Positions 17,366 through 26,453 of a DNA stretch of 64,000 bases are shown piece by piece (the first letter of the stretch is position 1; every line of letters begins with the position of its first letter). The notes beneath the pieces are model-generated. The model made no database searches, had not been told where the DNA came from, and worked only from the letters and a program-made list of their open reading frames with translations. This DNA comes from an uncultured Clostridia bacterium (GTDB lineage: Bacteria; Bacillota; Clostridia; Christensenellales; Borkfalkiaceae). Both the position numbers and the translations under genes were made by a program. The stretch covers positions 1 to 64,000 of the forward strand of contig CALVUR010000006.1 in the NCBI GenBank assembly GCA_944363645.1. Reading direction: 5' to 3'.

Positions 17366-18739
17366 ATGGAAAAAGAACAAATTCAAGCCCTATTATCATC
17401 TCAAAAGGAATTTTTCAAAAGCGGTCGCACATTAGATGTTGAATGTCGTCGTGAATACCTTCAATCGCTTAAATCCAACATTTTGCTCATGAAGGATGAA
17501 ATTTTGGATGCCCTTAAAAGCGATTTAGGTAAGTCTTATACCGAAAGTTTCATGTGCGAAGTTGGGCTTACATTAAGCGAAATCACGTACTTACTTAAAA
17601 ATTTAACAAAGTTTACTAAGCCCAAAAGGGTAAAAACGCCCCTGACGCAGTTTAAATCAAAAAGTTACATAATGCCTGCGCCTTACGGCAACGTGCTTAT
17701 TATAAGCCCGTGGAACTATCCATTTTTGCTTTCAATCACACCACTTTGTGAAGCCATTGCTGCGGGCAATACGGTAATTTTAAAGCCAAGCAATTACAGC
17801 CAACAAACTTCACTTGTAATAAGCAAACTTATCGCACAAGTTTTCCCTAAAGAACTTGTAAGTGTTGTTTTGGGCGGTCGTGAAGAAAATGCAAGCCTAC
17901 TTGAAAACAAGTTTGATTACATCTTTTTCACGGGCGGTAAAACGGTTGGTAAACTCGTTTACGAAATAGCTGCAAAAAATCTTACGCCCGTTACGTTAGA
18001 ACTCGGCGGAAAGTCGCCTTGCATTGTGGATAAAAGCGCAAAAATCAATCTTACGGCAAAACGCATTGTGTTTGGCAAGTTTTTAAACGCCGGGCAAACG
18101 TGCGTTGCGCCAGACTATATTTTGGTTCACCAAAGTGTAAAGGATAAACTTATCGAAGCCATTAAGCGTGAAATCAAAAATCAGTTTGGCAATGCGCTTG
18201 AAAATGAAGATTACGGCAAAATCATCTCAAATCGCCACTTTAACCGTGTTGTTGGGCTTATTGATAATAATAAGGTGATTTTTGGCGGAAACTATTTAGA
18301 AGATAGTTTAAAAATAGAGCCGACCATTGTTGATGCTACCGAAGACGATGCCGTCATGCAAGAAGAAATTTTTGGACCTATCCTTCCCGTTATGACCTTT
18401 GTTACCATTGACGAAGTAATCGAAAGGGTAAACAAAAACCCTTCACCACTTGCACTTTACATTTTTGCAAGCGATAAAAAGGTTGCAAACAAGGTGGTAA
18501 GTCGTTGCAGGTTTGGCGGTGGGTGCATAAACGATGTAGTAATTCATTTGGCATCACACGATTTACCTTTCGGCGGTTTTGGTGAAAGCGGTATGGGCTC
18601 TTATCACGGCAAATTCGGTTTTGACACCTTTAGCCACAAAAAAAGTATTGTAGATAAAAGTTTACTTATCGATTTAAAAATGCGTTACGCACCGTATAAC
18701 GAAAAAAACAAAAAAATCATTGAAAAGTTCCTAAAATAA
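17366..18739 (+). CDS. Aldehyde dehydrogenase, class 3-like
   Basis: NAD(P)-dependent oxidation of aldehydes to acids. The 457 residues show VLIISPWNYPF, the cofactor-site AGNTVILKPSNYS, FTGGKTVGK, general base Glu in TLELGGKSPC and nucleophile Cys in NAGQTCVAPDY (about 241). The length and the CVAPDY motif fit the class 3/YwdH/coniferyl-type group rather than the 490-500-residue betaine type. Position after marR suggests aldehyde detoxification. The substrate cannot be read from the sequence. Confidence 0.92.
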   Translation: MEKEQIQALLSSQKEFFKSGRTLDVECRREYLQSLKSNILLMKDEILDALKSDLGKSYTESFMCEVGLTLSEITYLLKNLTKFTKPKRVKTPLTQFKSKSYIMPAPYGNVLIISPWNYPFLLSITPLCEAIAAGNTVILKPSNYSQQTSLVISKLIAQVFPKELVSVVLGGREENASLLENKFDYIFFTGGKTVGKLVYEIAAKNLTPVTLELGGKSPCIVDKSAKINLTAKRIVFGKFLNAGQTCVAPDYILVHQSVKDKLIEAIKREIKNQFGNALENEDYGKIISNRHFNRVVGLIDNNKVIFGGNYLEDSLKIEPTIVDATEDDAVMQEEIFGPILPVMTFVTIDEVIERVNKNPSPLALYIFASDKKVANKVVSRCRFGGGCINDVVIHLASHDLPFGGFGESGMGSYHGKFGFDTFSHKKSIVDKSLLIDLKMRYAPYNEKNKKIIEKFLK

Positions 18740-18901
18740 ACAACGTATAGGGGGTAAATTTAATTTTTGCACCCAAACAATCGGTTTAAAAGGTTACTTT
18801 AAAGGTGAAAAAAGTATAAAAAAGGTTTTAATTTAGTCACAAAAAAGGCTGACTAAAATAAAATATATGGTAGTTTTTGCAGTAATAAAATTATTACAAC
18901 C

Positions 18902-18965
18902 GTTACAAAATTTTTTGTAACTTCCCGCTCAAAAGATTAAAAATACTAACGAAAATTAGCGGGAA
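18902..18965 (+). promoter_or_regulatory. Two inverted repeats before degV, one overlapping its ribosome site
   Basis: GTTACAAAA / TTTTGTAAC (18902-18910 and 18913-18921) is a near-perfect operator-like palindrome. TTCCCGCT (18922-18929) pairs with AGCGGGAA (18958-18965), whose right arm overlaps the likely ribosome site of the ATG at 18973. Either could regulate degV; neither matches a family I know. Confidence 0.5.
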
Positions 18966-18972
18966 AAGAAAA

Positions 18973-19818
18973 ATGTCTATTAAAATTTTAATTGATTCGG
19001 CATGTGACATTGTCAAAGCCGAAGCCAAAAAACTCGGCATAACGCTTATTCCTATGGAAATAACTTTTGCCGACAAGACCTATTATGACGGTTTTGATTT
19101 ATCTCACGACAAATTTTACGAACTATTAAGCGAAAGTAAAGAAATCCCACAAACCAGCCAAATCAACGAATACCGTTTTGAAGAAGCCTTTACAGAATTA
19201 ACTGCTGACGGAAGTGAAGTTTTGTGCATTACAATGTCATCAAAGTTAAGCGGTACTTGTGAAAGGGCAAAGCACGCCGCACAAAAATTTGACGGCAATG
19301 TCGCCGTTGTTGATAGTTACAACGTTGCAATCGGCGAAAGAATTTTACTTGACTACGCAATCAGGCTTGTTAAAGATGGTTTAAGTTTACAAGAAGTCAA
19401 GAAAGAACTTGACGATAAAAAGCACAAAATTCAACTTGTTGCTTATGTGGACAGTTTAAAGTATCTTTATAAGGGCGGTAGGCTTACCGCAACAAACACG
19501 GCAGTTGGCACAATTTTAAACATTAAACCTATCGTCGAAATGGGCGAAGGCGTTGTAAAGGTTGTGGGTAAAGTACTTGGCATCAAAAAGGCGTTTTCTC
19601 TTATCTATGAAAAGATGGAAAAACTTGGTAAAATCGATTTTACAAAACCTTTTGCTGTTGGGTATTCAGGCGTAGATGATAGCAATTTAGTAAGATTTGT
19701 TGAAGAGTTAAAGGAAAAATTTGTCGAGTTTAAAAATGTTTGCAAATACCAAATCGGCAGTACCATTGGTACACATATCGGCGATGGCTGTGTTGGTATT
19801 GCGTATTTTTCAAAGTAG
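18973..19818 (+). CDS. DegV-family fatty-acid-binding protein
   Basis: Binds a single fatty acid; in Firmicutes it works as a FakB-type subunit presenting exogenous fatty acids to the kinase FakA. The 281 residues show IDSACDI near the start, QTSQI (about 58-62), SSKLSGTCERA and the C-terminal IGSTIGTHIGDGCVGIAY loop. No fakA is adjacent. Its leader has unusual inverted repeats, and a strong terminator follows. Confidence 0.92.
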   Translation: MSIKILIDSACDIVKAEAKKLGITLIPMEITFADKTYYDGFDLSHDKFYELLSESKEIPQTSQINEYRFEEAFTELTADGSEVLCITMSSKLSGTCERAKHAAQKFDGNVAVVDSYNVAIGERILLDYAIRLVKDGLSLQEVKKELDDKKHKIQLVAYVDSLKYLYKGGRLTATNTAVGTILNIKPIVEMGEGVVKVVGKVLGIKKAFSLIYEKMEKLGKIDFTKPFAVGYSGVDDSNLVRFVEELKEKFVEFKNVCKYQIGSTIGTHIGDGCVGIAYFSK

Positions 19819-19866
19819 AATTTTTTTTGGTTTTCAAGATATATAAATTGTTAGTTTTTTCTAACA

Positions 19867-19905
19867 AAAAAGCCCCTTGCGGTTATCCGCAAGGGCTTTT
19901 TATTT
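19867..19905 (+). terminator. Terminator after degV
   Basis: AAAAGCCCCTTGCGG / CCGCAAGGGCTTTT perfect stem with TTAT loop and T-run. Confidence 0.92.
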
Positions 19906-19986
19906 TTTAATTTTTTCTAAATTCACAACTTAAAAAAGGGAAGGTTTAAGCGTAATTTTACCACTTTAAAACATAAGTCAAATTTT

Positions 19987-20025
19987 TAAAATGTGGCGAT
20001 AACGGGCTTATAGCCCCACTTTTTT
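19987..20025 (+). repeat. Dispersed element at the 3' end of the MATE gene (exact core)
   Basis: Exact core at 19998-20013 with both arms. It reaches the MATE stop codon, in a convergent gap also holding the degV terminator. Confidence 0.9.
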
Positions 20026-21367
20026 AAATATATTTGTATTTTTTGCGTAGTGTGATCCAGAAAATGGTTGTCAAAATTGTTGCCAAAGCATCAGCAACCA
20101 GCATTGAAAGCCATATACCATTTATACCTAAAAACTTGGGCAAAATAAGTACGCAAGCAATTTGGAAAACAAGCGTTCTTAAAAAGGAAATGATTGCAGA
20201 AATCAAACCGTTTCCTAATGCGGTAAACATTGAAGAACCAAATATACCAAACCCAGCAAAGATAAATGAAAAACAGAAAACTTTAAATGCGCTTATTGTC
20301 ATTTGACAAAGTTCTTGGTCATAGCCTACAAAGATTTTAGATATAGGTGTGGAAAGAAAATAGGCAAGTGCCGTCATTGCAACGCCAAAGCCACCCATGA
20401 TCATAAGGCTTTTTACAAAAACGTTTTTAAGTTCCTTGTCGTTTTTTGCGCCATAATTAAAGCCGATAATGGGCGCAGTGCCTATTGCGTAACCGATAAA
20501 AATTGCAATGTAAATAAAGTTTACATACATCATTACGCCGTATGCCGCCGGACCATTTTCACCAGCGATAATTAAAAGTTGAGTGTTAAAAACCATTGAC
20601 ACTATCGAGCCTGAAATGTTACTTACAAGTTCAGAAGCCCCGTTTGTGCAAGTTTTAACCAAAACTTTAAAGTTAAAGTTGCCCTTACCAAGCGTTAAAA
20701 GACTGCGTTTATTTTTTCTTACGAAAAAGATTATCGGTATAAATGCACCGCACGCCTGTGATATACCTGTTGCCACCGCTGCGCCCGCAACGCCCCACCT
20801 AAACAAACCAACAAACAAGGCATCTAAAACAATGTTTGTAAAGCCAGCAATAAGGGTAATTTTAAAACCAAGGTCGGGCCTTTCTGCAGTGATAAAAAAG
20901 GAATGGAACAGACTTTGTAGCATAAATGTTGGCGTAAACGCAATCAAAATTCTGCCGTAAGTTAAGGCATACGGCATCATTTCGTCTGTGATACGCAAAA
21001 TTTTTGCAATCTGTGGTAAAAAGATAATGGCGATAATCGACAATAAAACGCCCATTATGGCGGTTGCGTAAACTAAAAAGGAAAAGTAATTGTTTGCCCT
21101 TTTGTGGTCGCCTTCGCCAAGCGTTTGCGAAACAATCGCCGTACCGCCCGTACCAATCATAAAGCCAAACGCACCCAAAATCATGGTTACGGGCATAATG
21201 ATATTTACTGCGGTAAAGGCAGTTTTCCCGGCGTAGTTAGATATAAAAAAGCCATCAACAACGCCGTAAATTGAAGTAAAAACCATCATTAAGATGGGGG
21301 AAGCAACAAATTTAAAGAGTTTGCCGAATGTGAAATGCGATCCTAATCCTATTTGCTCTTTTGACAT
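20024..21367 (-). CDS. MATE-family efflux transporter
   Basis: Cation-coupled multidrug or metabolite exporter with 12 predicted membrane helices over 447 residues. Characteristic segments: FASPILMMVFTSIYGVVDGFFIS-type first helix and GTGGTAIVSQTLGEGDHKRAN (conserved loop after helix 2). The start overlaps the upstream kinase-like gene by 19 bp, so the two are cotranscribed. Substrate unknown. Confidence 0.9.
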   Translation of the reverse strand: MSKEQIGLGSHFTFGKLFKFVASPILMMVFTSIYGVVDGFFISNYAGKTAFTAVNIIMPVTMILGAFGFMIGTGGTAIVSQTLGEGDHKRANNYFSFLVYATAIMGVLLSIIAIIFLPQIAKILRITDEMMPYALTYGRILIAFTPTFMLQSLFHSFFITAERPDLGFKITLIAGFTNIVLDALFVGLFRWGVAGAAVATGISQACGAFIPIIFFVRKNKRSLLTLGKGNFNFKVLVKTCTNGASELVSNISGSIVSMVFNTQLLIIAGENGPAAYGVMMYVNFIYIAIFIGYAIGTAPIIGFNYGAKNDKELKNVFVKSLMIMGGFGVAMTALAYFLSTPISKIFVGYDQELCQMTISAFKVFCFSFIFAGFGIFGSSMFTALGNGLISAIISFLRTLVFQIACVLILPKFLGINGIWLSMLVADALATILTTIFWITLRKKYKYI

Positions 21368-21963
21368 TCAAACCACGTTTTTGCGTAATCCGCAACTTTA
21401 ATTGAGAGATCTTTAATCGCAACACCGCTTGTATTAACGCAAAGGTTGTATTGCGACATATTTCCCCACTCACCACCGCAAACAAACTCATACATTCTTT
21501 TTCTTCCAGCATCAATGGCTTTTATTTTTTTAATTAACTGTTTATCGTCAAGGTCGCTATCCTCATATTCTTTTTCACGACACCTTTTAAGTTTTGCATC
21601 CATATCGGCGTAAACAAAAATTTTAAATGGGTTTAAATCGCTTAAAATCTTGTCTGCGCTTCTGCCAACGATTACGCAATCGCCCTTTTGGGCAAGTTGT
21701 TTTATTACTTTGTGTTGTGTAACGACAACATCCATTGCCGTTTGGTTTATTGTTGCACCAAAGGTATGCCCAAAGTGAAAGTTAAAACTTGGCACGCCTT
21801 TTTCACTTATTGTCGAAATATAGTTTTCGTCTAAATTTGTAAGTTTAGCAATCTCGCTAATGATCTCCGTGTCATAGTAGGCAATGTTAAGGGCATCGGC
21901 AATACGCTTACCTAATTCACGCCCGCCACTACCAAACTCACGGCTTATGGTGATAATGTTCAT
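21349..21963 (-). CDS. Cytidylate kinase-like protein
   Basis: A 204-residue P-loop protein of the cytidylate-kinase-like (Cytidylate_kin2) family. It starts MNIITISREFGSGGRELGKR, with the P-loop GSGGRELG, and has CVIVGRSADKIL and a C-terminal region unlike true Cmk. The ATG at 21963 has GAGGTA upstream, preferred over a start five codons earlier. Family members are of uncertain substrate and often pair with transporters or regulators; here it is coupled to a MATE exporter. A promoter at 22016-22044 drives both. Confidence 0.85.
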   Translation of the reverse strand: MNIITISREFGSGGRELGKRIADALNIAYYDTEIISEIAKLTNLDENYISTISEKGVPSFNFHFGHTFGATINQTAMDVVVTQHKVIKQLAQKGDCVIVGRSADKILSDLNPFKIFVYADMDAKLKRCREKEYEDSDLDDKQLIKKIKAIDAGRKRMYEFVCGGEWGNMSQYNLCVNTSGVAIKDLSIKVADYAKTWFECQKSK

Positions 21964-22015
21964 AAAAAAATACCTCAAAAATTAAAGGTTACAACAAAAT
22001 AACCTTGTTAGTTTA

Positions 22016-22044
22016 ATTTTAAAGGTTATTTAAAATATTGTCAA
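22016..22044 (-). promoter_or_regulatory. Promoter of the kinase-like/MATE operon
   Basis: On the minus strand TTGACA (22044-22039), 17-base spacer, TAAAAT (22021-22016). A small inverted repeat (AAGGTTA / TAACCTT, about 21985-22005) lies in the leader. Confidence 0.7.
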
Positions 22045-22379
22045 CAAGGTTTTTGACTTTATTTTAAATTTTTTTGTAAAAATTCCGCTATTTATATGTG
22101 TTTTTATATGCGTTAAGGTGTAAAGTTTGCCGTAAAAATATATAAAATTTGCTTGCTCTTTTTAAGTGTGTTTTTGGTTTTCGGTAATTTTTTTAAAAAA
22201 GCAAAATTTTATTCATGGTGGCACTATGTGGTTAAAAAAACCTTAACCAAAAGGCGGTTTTTGTGATAGAAAAAAGAACAAAAAAAGACACAATTTTCAC
22301 AAGAAAATACTTGCCAAAGTAGGGGGGGTGTTGTTAAAATTAAGGTGTGAATTTCTTTTTTAAAGTTTAGGTGGGCGAT
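22045..22379. other. AT-rich intergenic region, no gene found
   Basis: Between the divergent kinase-like and VanZ-like genes. It is AT-rich with a seven-G run near 22322 and an AGGTGG ribosome site for the ATG at 22380. No reading frame, RNA or repeat of note was seen. Confidence 0.6.
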
Positions 22380-24002
22380 ATGGGAAAAATTAAAACAAAC
22401 AAAACCGAAGTCGTCTATTTTAGACGGCTTTTAAAACTAAGCGTTACGGCAGTATTTTTAAGCACAATTTTGTTTTTTATCATTTGCATTTCCTCGCTAC
22501 TTAACGCAACAATAAGCGGTAAGGACACTTCACGGGTGGTAGATTTTTTCGTGTCCATTTTTGGTGAAGGCTTTTTAGGTGAGCCCCAACAAATAAGCGG
22601 TGATTTAAAGTGTGATGACCAAACAAAATTTAACTATGTAGGGCAGACGGCGCAACTTCAAACTCACATTACGCCGTCAAAAAGCAAAAGTTATCCAATA
22701 GTTTACACTTCGTCAAACGAAAAAGTCGCAACCGTTGATGAATTTGGCACGGTTACCTTTGTTGGGCTTGGTTCGTGCAAGATTGGCGCAAGCACTAAAA
22801 ATGGCGAAGTCAGTTTTACAAGGGGCGTAAAATGCATGGGCGATTCCCCCTTAAACGACCAAACGGTCATAAACGTTTCTTCTGCACTAAACAAGGTGGG
22901 CGGTAAAAGTTTAGTCAAGATAAATAACGGCAACACTTCAACAACGTGTGCACAATTTTCTTCGTCTAATAAAGACGTTATAAAAATCATTTGCTCACGC
23001 AATACATTCAGCGTAAACGCTTATGCGGTGGGCGTCGGCACGGCAACAATTACCGCCACTTTTGAAGACAAAAGTCAACGCTCTGTTACAGTTACCGTTA
23101 AAGACGATCCCCAACTTGTTTGCCCAACAGATATTGCGTTTTTGGATAAGACAGCCTACCACGTAGGCGATTATTTTGAAGAAAACTCACTTTTATTTAG
23201 CACAGTGTACCCAGAAAACGCAAACAAAAATTTTGAAGTCATCTCCTCAAATCAGGATGTTATTAGTGTCAGCGGTGAAAACATTTCAATGGTTGGCGTG
23301 GGCGAAGCAGTCCTTACTTTTAAATCGCTTGTAAGTGATTTTAGTAAAGATTATAAGATAAGTGTGGAAAAGTTTAAACCGCAAAGTTTAACAATTTCAG
23401 CCCCAGATAGGGCACTTCTTCACTCACAATACAACCTTTCTGCATCCCACACGCCCGTTGCCTATTCGGGCGATGTTACTTGGTCGGTCGTAAAGGGCTT
23501 TGCGGATATTGATAATAACGGCAACTTCCACGCACGCTTTTTTGGCGATGTCGTTGTGCGCTGTCAAAGTACACTAAACCCCGATTTGTATGTGGAAAAA
23601 AGGATAAAAACTTACGCAATCGAAGGCTCTGCATCGTCAAGAGTAAGAAAAATTATGGGACATTTTGGGCTATATTTGATACTCGGTTTTGGCGTTTGGG
23701 GTTCAATTTTCCTTCTTACTAATTGGAAGTTTTCATCCCTTTTGTCGCCGGGCATACTCTTTATTATGGCATCGGTTACCGAAATTTTCCAGTCGATAAC
23801 CCCGGGCAGATTTTTCGCTTTAAGCGATGTTTGTATAAACTTTACGGGCGCAATGATTGGCACACTTATCGCAATTTTTGGCGTACTTATATTTTGCCTT
23901 ATTTTCAAACTTGTGTCTAAAGAAAAGTATAACAAACTTAAAAACGCTTATAGGTATGTCAACTTAAAAACAGCGTTCACAAAGCGTAAAAACAAATCTT
24001 AA
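22380..24002 (+). CDS. VanZ-like membrane protein with inserted Ig-like (Big2) repeats
   Basis: A 540-residue envelope protein. A first membrane helix (about 20-42) is followed by about 370 residues outside the membrane made of three to four bacterial Ig-like units (repeated SSNxxVATVDxxGxVTxVGxG, ISSNQDVISVSGENISMVGVGEA and WSVVKGFADIDNNGNF patterns), then three further membrane helices carrying the VanZ signature ASVTEIFQSITPGRFFALSD...NFTGAMIG. VanZ-like proteins are linked to teicoplanin resistance; the natural role is unclear. The Ig repeats appear to split the VanZ domain. AGGTGG places the start at 22380. Confidence 0.75.
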   Translation: MGKIKTNKTEVVYFRRLLKLSVTAVFLSTILFFIICISSLLNATISGKDTSRVVDFFVSIFGEGFLGEPQQISGDLKCDDQTKFNYVGQTAQLQTHITPSKSKSYPIVYTSSNEKVATVDEFGTVTFVGLGSCKIGASTKNGEVSFTRGVKCMGDSPLNDQTVINVSSALNKVGGKSLVKINNGNTSTTCAQFSSSNKDVIKIICSRNTFSVNAYAVGVGTATITATFEDKSQRSVTVTVKDDPQLVCPTDIAFLDKTAYHVGDYFEENSLLFSTVYPENANKNFEVISSNQDVISVSGENISMVGVGEAVLTFKSLVSDFSKDYKISVEKFKPQSLTISAPDRALLHSQYNLSASHTPVAYSGDVTWSVVKGFADIDNNGNFHARFFGDVVVRCQSTLNPDLYVEKRIKTYAIEGSASSRVRKIMGHFGLYLILGFGVWGSIFLLTNWKFSSLLSPGILFIMASVTEIFQSITPGRFFALSDVCINFTGAMIGTLIAIFGVLIFCLIFKLVSKEKYNKLKNAYRYVNLKTAFTKRKNKS

Positions 24003-24009
24003 AAGTTTA

Positions 24010-24040
24010 AAGGACGGCACTTTTTGGCTGTCCTTTTTTG
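24010..24040 (+). terminator. Terminator after the VanZ/Big2 gene
   Basis: AAGGACGGC / GCTGTCCTT stem (one wobble) with T-run. Confidence 0.8.
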
Positions 24041-24064
24041 CTTTTTACTCGACCATAAAAATTT

Positions 24065-24102
24065 AAAAAAGTGGCGATAACGGGCTTATAGGCGGACTTT
24101 TT
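24065..24102 (+). repeat. Dispersed element, intergenic (exact core)
   Basis: Exact core at 24076-24091, GTGGC left arm and GCGGACTTTTT right arm (second arm type). It is 25 bases after a conventional terminator. Confidence 0.9.
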
Positions 24103-24221
24103 GTGAATTTTTTGTAAGATTAGTTAAAGTTTTGACCTAAAATTTGGCGTTTTTATTTTGCTTTGTGGTAATGGTAAAAATGCCGGGCTAAATATAATTA
24201 TATATGTAAAATATTTTTATA

Positions 24222-24250
24222 TTGACAAAGTTAATATCTCATGATATACT
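24222..24250 (+). promoter_or_regulatory. Promoter of the MFS transporter gene
   Basis: TTGACA (24222-24227), 17-base spacer, TATACT (24245-24250). The leader is about 35 bases. Confidence 0.8.
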
Positions 24251-24292
24251 TAAAAGTGGCCGTAAGGTAAATTTTTATATTGGTAGGTGAAT

Positions 24293-25561
24293 ATGAAACT
24301 AAATTACAAGCGCACAATACTTGTAGGCTTTGCATTCTTTTTAATCAGCGCATTTTGGCAAGCATACGATACCATCGTTCCGTTGATTTTAAACAACAAG
24401 TTTGGCATGAATCAAACAAACACAGGTGTTATCATGGCACTTGATAATATTTTTGCTGTATTTATGCTTCCTATCTTTGGCAACTTGTCCGATAGGGTAA
24501 ACTTCAGGTTTGGTCGCCGTACACCATTTATCGTTGTTGGTACAGTTTGTGCGGTTATATCCTTTATCATTATGGGCTTTGTAAACAGCCTTATACTTTT
24601 CATTATTTTCTTACTACTTACATTGATTTCAATGGCAACCTTCCGCTCACCAGCGGTTGCACTTATGCCAGATGTTACAATAAAGCCATTAAGGTCAAAG
24701 GGTAATGCAATTATCAACTTAATGGGCACACTCGGTGGCGCAATCGTTTTGCTTTCCGCAAGCATTTTCAAAACAAGTGAAGAAGGCAAAACAGACTTTA
24801 CTTTTTACATAATCGCCGTTTGCGGTCTTATGCTTGTTGCGCTTGCAATCTTTTTGGCAACCGTTCGTGAAAACAAATGGGCAAACGAAATGCGTGTTCT
24901 CACTGAACAACTTCAATGCGACCAAGAAGAAACTTTAAACGAAGGCGGAAAACTTTCAAAAGGTCAACTTACTTCTCTTATTTTATTGTTGGCATCAGTT
25001 GCGCTTTGGTTTATCGGTTACAACGCAATCACTTCAAGGTACTCAGTTTACGCAACAGACTTTTTAAAATTAAGTTACTCAACAACCCTTTTAATCGCTA
25101 ACGTTGCCGCACTTATTGCGTTTATCCCCGTTGGCATTATCGCTTCCAAAATCGGCAGAAGGAAAAGCATTTTAATCGGTATTGTTATCTTGCTTACATC
25201 TTTTGTCGGCGCATCCTTTATCCGTGAAGGCAGTTCAAACATCGTTATGTTCATTCTCTTTGCGCTCGCTGGTATAGGCTGGGCAACAATCAACGTAAAC
25301 TCTTTCCCAATGGTTGTTGAACTTGCTAAAGGCTCAAACGTTGGCAAATACACAGGTTACTATTACACCGCTTCAATGGCTGCCCAAATCGTAACACCCG
25401 TTTTAAGTGGTGCGTTAATGGATGCCATCGGTTGGGAAGTTTTATTCCCATACGCTTCAGCGTTTGTCGCACTCGCTTTTGTTACAATGCTCTTTGTAAA
25501 ACACGGCGACTCAAAACCCATTAAAAAACAGGGGTTTGAAGCGTTGGATGTCGAAGACTAA
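24293..25561 (+). CDS. MFS transporter, possibly for sugars or nucleosides
   Basis: A 422-residue transporter with 12 predicted helices. The MFS loop 2-3 signature appears as GNLSDRVNFRFGRRTPFIV, of the sugar:cation symporter/SLC45-like type, repeated in the second half as ASKIGRRKSIL. AGGTG precedes the ATG at 24293, chosen over GTG at 24287. It has its own promoter and heads a run of nucleoside-catabolism genes, so nucleoside or deoxyribose uptake is plausible, but the sequence does not show the substrate. Confidence 0.85.
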   Translation: MKLNYKRTILVGFAFFLISAFWQAYDTIVPLILNNKFGMNQTNTGVIMALDNIFAVFMLPIFGNLSDRVNFRFGRRTPFIVVGTVCAVISFIIMGFVNSLILFIIFLLLTLISMATFRSPAVALMPDVTIKPLRSKGNAIINLMGTLGGAIVLLSASIFKTSEEGKTDFTFYIIAVCGLMLVALAIFLATVRENKWANEMRVLTEQLQCDQEETLNEGGKLSKGQLTSLILLLASVALWFIGYNAITSRYSVYATDFLKLSYSTTLLIANVAALIAFIPVGIIASKIGRRKSILIGIVILLTSFVGASFIREGSSNIVMFILFALAGIGWATINVNSFPMVVELAKGSNVGKYTGYYYTASMAAQIVTPVLSGALMDAIGWEVLFPYASAFVALAFVTMLFVKHGDSKPIKKQGFEALDVED

Positions 25562-25694
25562 TGGGCGATAGTTAAAAACTTTATCAGTGCTATATTTAGT
25601 ATTGATATTGGAAACTAATTTTTTAAAAATTTACTGAAGAATTTTTTTAACAACTTACTGAAGAAAAAAATAATTTAAAGGCTGGTATATTTTT

Positions 25695-26351
25695 ATGGAA
25701 ATCAAGGAAATTTTAGCAAAATGCGACCATACATTGCTTGGTCAAACTGCAACTTGGCAAGATATTAAGGCTATTTGCGACGATGGTATCAAATACCAAA
25801 CCGCAAGCGTTTGCATTCCACCATGCTATGTTGAAAGGGCTAAAAATTATGTTGGCGATAAATTAAAAATTTGTACGGTAATCGGTTTTCCTAACGGTTA
25901 CAACACCACCGCAACAAAAGTTTACGAAACCGAACAAGCCGTTTTAGAAGGCGCAGACGAAATCGATATGGTTATCAATATCGGTGCCTTAAAAGAAGGT
26001 TTGCTTGACTATGTAAAGGACGAAATCGTTCAAATCAAAAAGGCTTGCCACGGCAAACTTTTAAAGGTTATCATCGAAACTTGCCTTCTTACCGACGAAG
26101 AAAAAATTACTATGTGCCGTTTGGTTACCGAAGCAAAGGCAGAATACATTAAAACTTCAACAGGCTTTTCAACTGACGGCGCAACACTTCACGATGTAAA
26201 ACTAATGTATGATAACGTTGGTGAAGGCGTTTTAGTTAAGGCTGCCGGCGGTATTAAAGACTTAGCCGATGCTGAAGAATTTATTAAAATCGGCGCATCA
26301 AGACTTGGTACAAGCAGAGTTGTTAAAGCGGTTAAAGCACTCGAAAAATAA
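25695..26351 (+). CDS. deoC: Deoxyribose-phosphate aldolase
   Basis: Cleaves 2-deoxyribose-5-phosphate to glyceraldehyde-3-phosphate and acetaldehyde. The 218 residues carry [12 protein letters not shown], the Schiff-base lysine in YIKTSTGFS (about 154) and the second lysine in [10 protein letters not shown] (about 183). It is the last step of deoxynucleoside breakdown, with deoD, deoB and pdp downstream on the same strand. A dispersed-element hairpin separates it from deoD. Confidence 0.96.
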   Translation: MEIKEILAKCDHTLLGQTATWQDIKAICDDGIKYQTASVCIPPCYVERAKNYVGDKLKICTVIGFPNGYNTTATKVYETEQAVLEGADEIDMVINIGALKEGLLDYVKDEIVQIKKACHGKLLKVIIETCLLTDEEKITMCRLVTEAKAEYIKTSTGFSTDGATLHDVKLMYDNVGEGVLVKAAGGIKDLADAEEFIKIGASRLGTSRVVKAVKALEK

Positions 26352-26388
26352 AAAAGTGGGGCTATAAGCCCGTTATCACCACTTTTTT
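26351..26388 (-). repeat. Dispersed element after deoC (exact core), likely terminator
   Basis: Starts at the deoC stop codon: AAAAAGTGGGG left arm, exact core 26362-26377, ACCACTTTTTT right arm. Confidence 0.9.
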
Positions 26389-26453
26389 ACACGGCGTAAT
26401 TTATATTTTAGGCGCAAAATACACATTAAATTTTATAAAAGGGAGTAATAATT

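Noticed and set aside
17693..17715. CTTATTATAAGCCCGTGG in the aldehyde dehydrogenase gene
   Set aside because: Shares only TATAAGCCCGT with the element and encodes the conserved VLIISPW aldehyde dehydrogenase residues; counted as chance.
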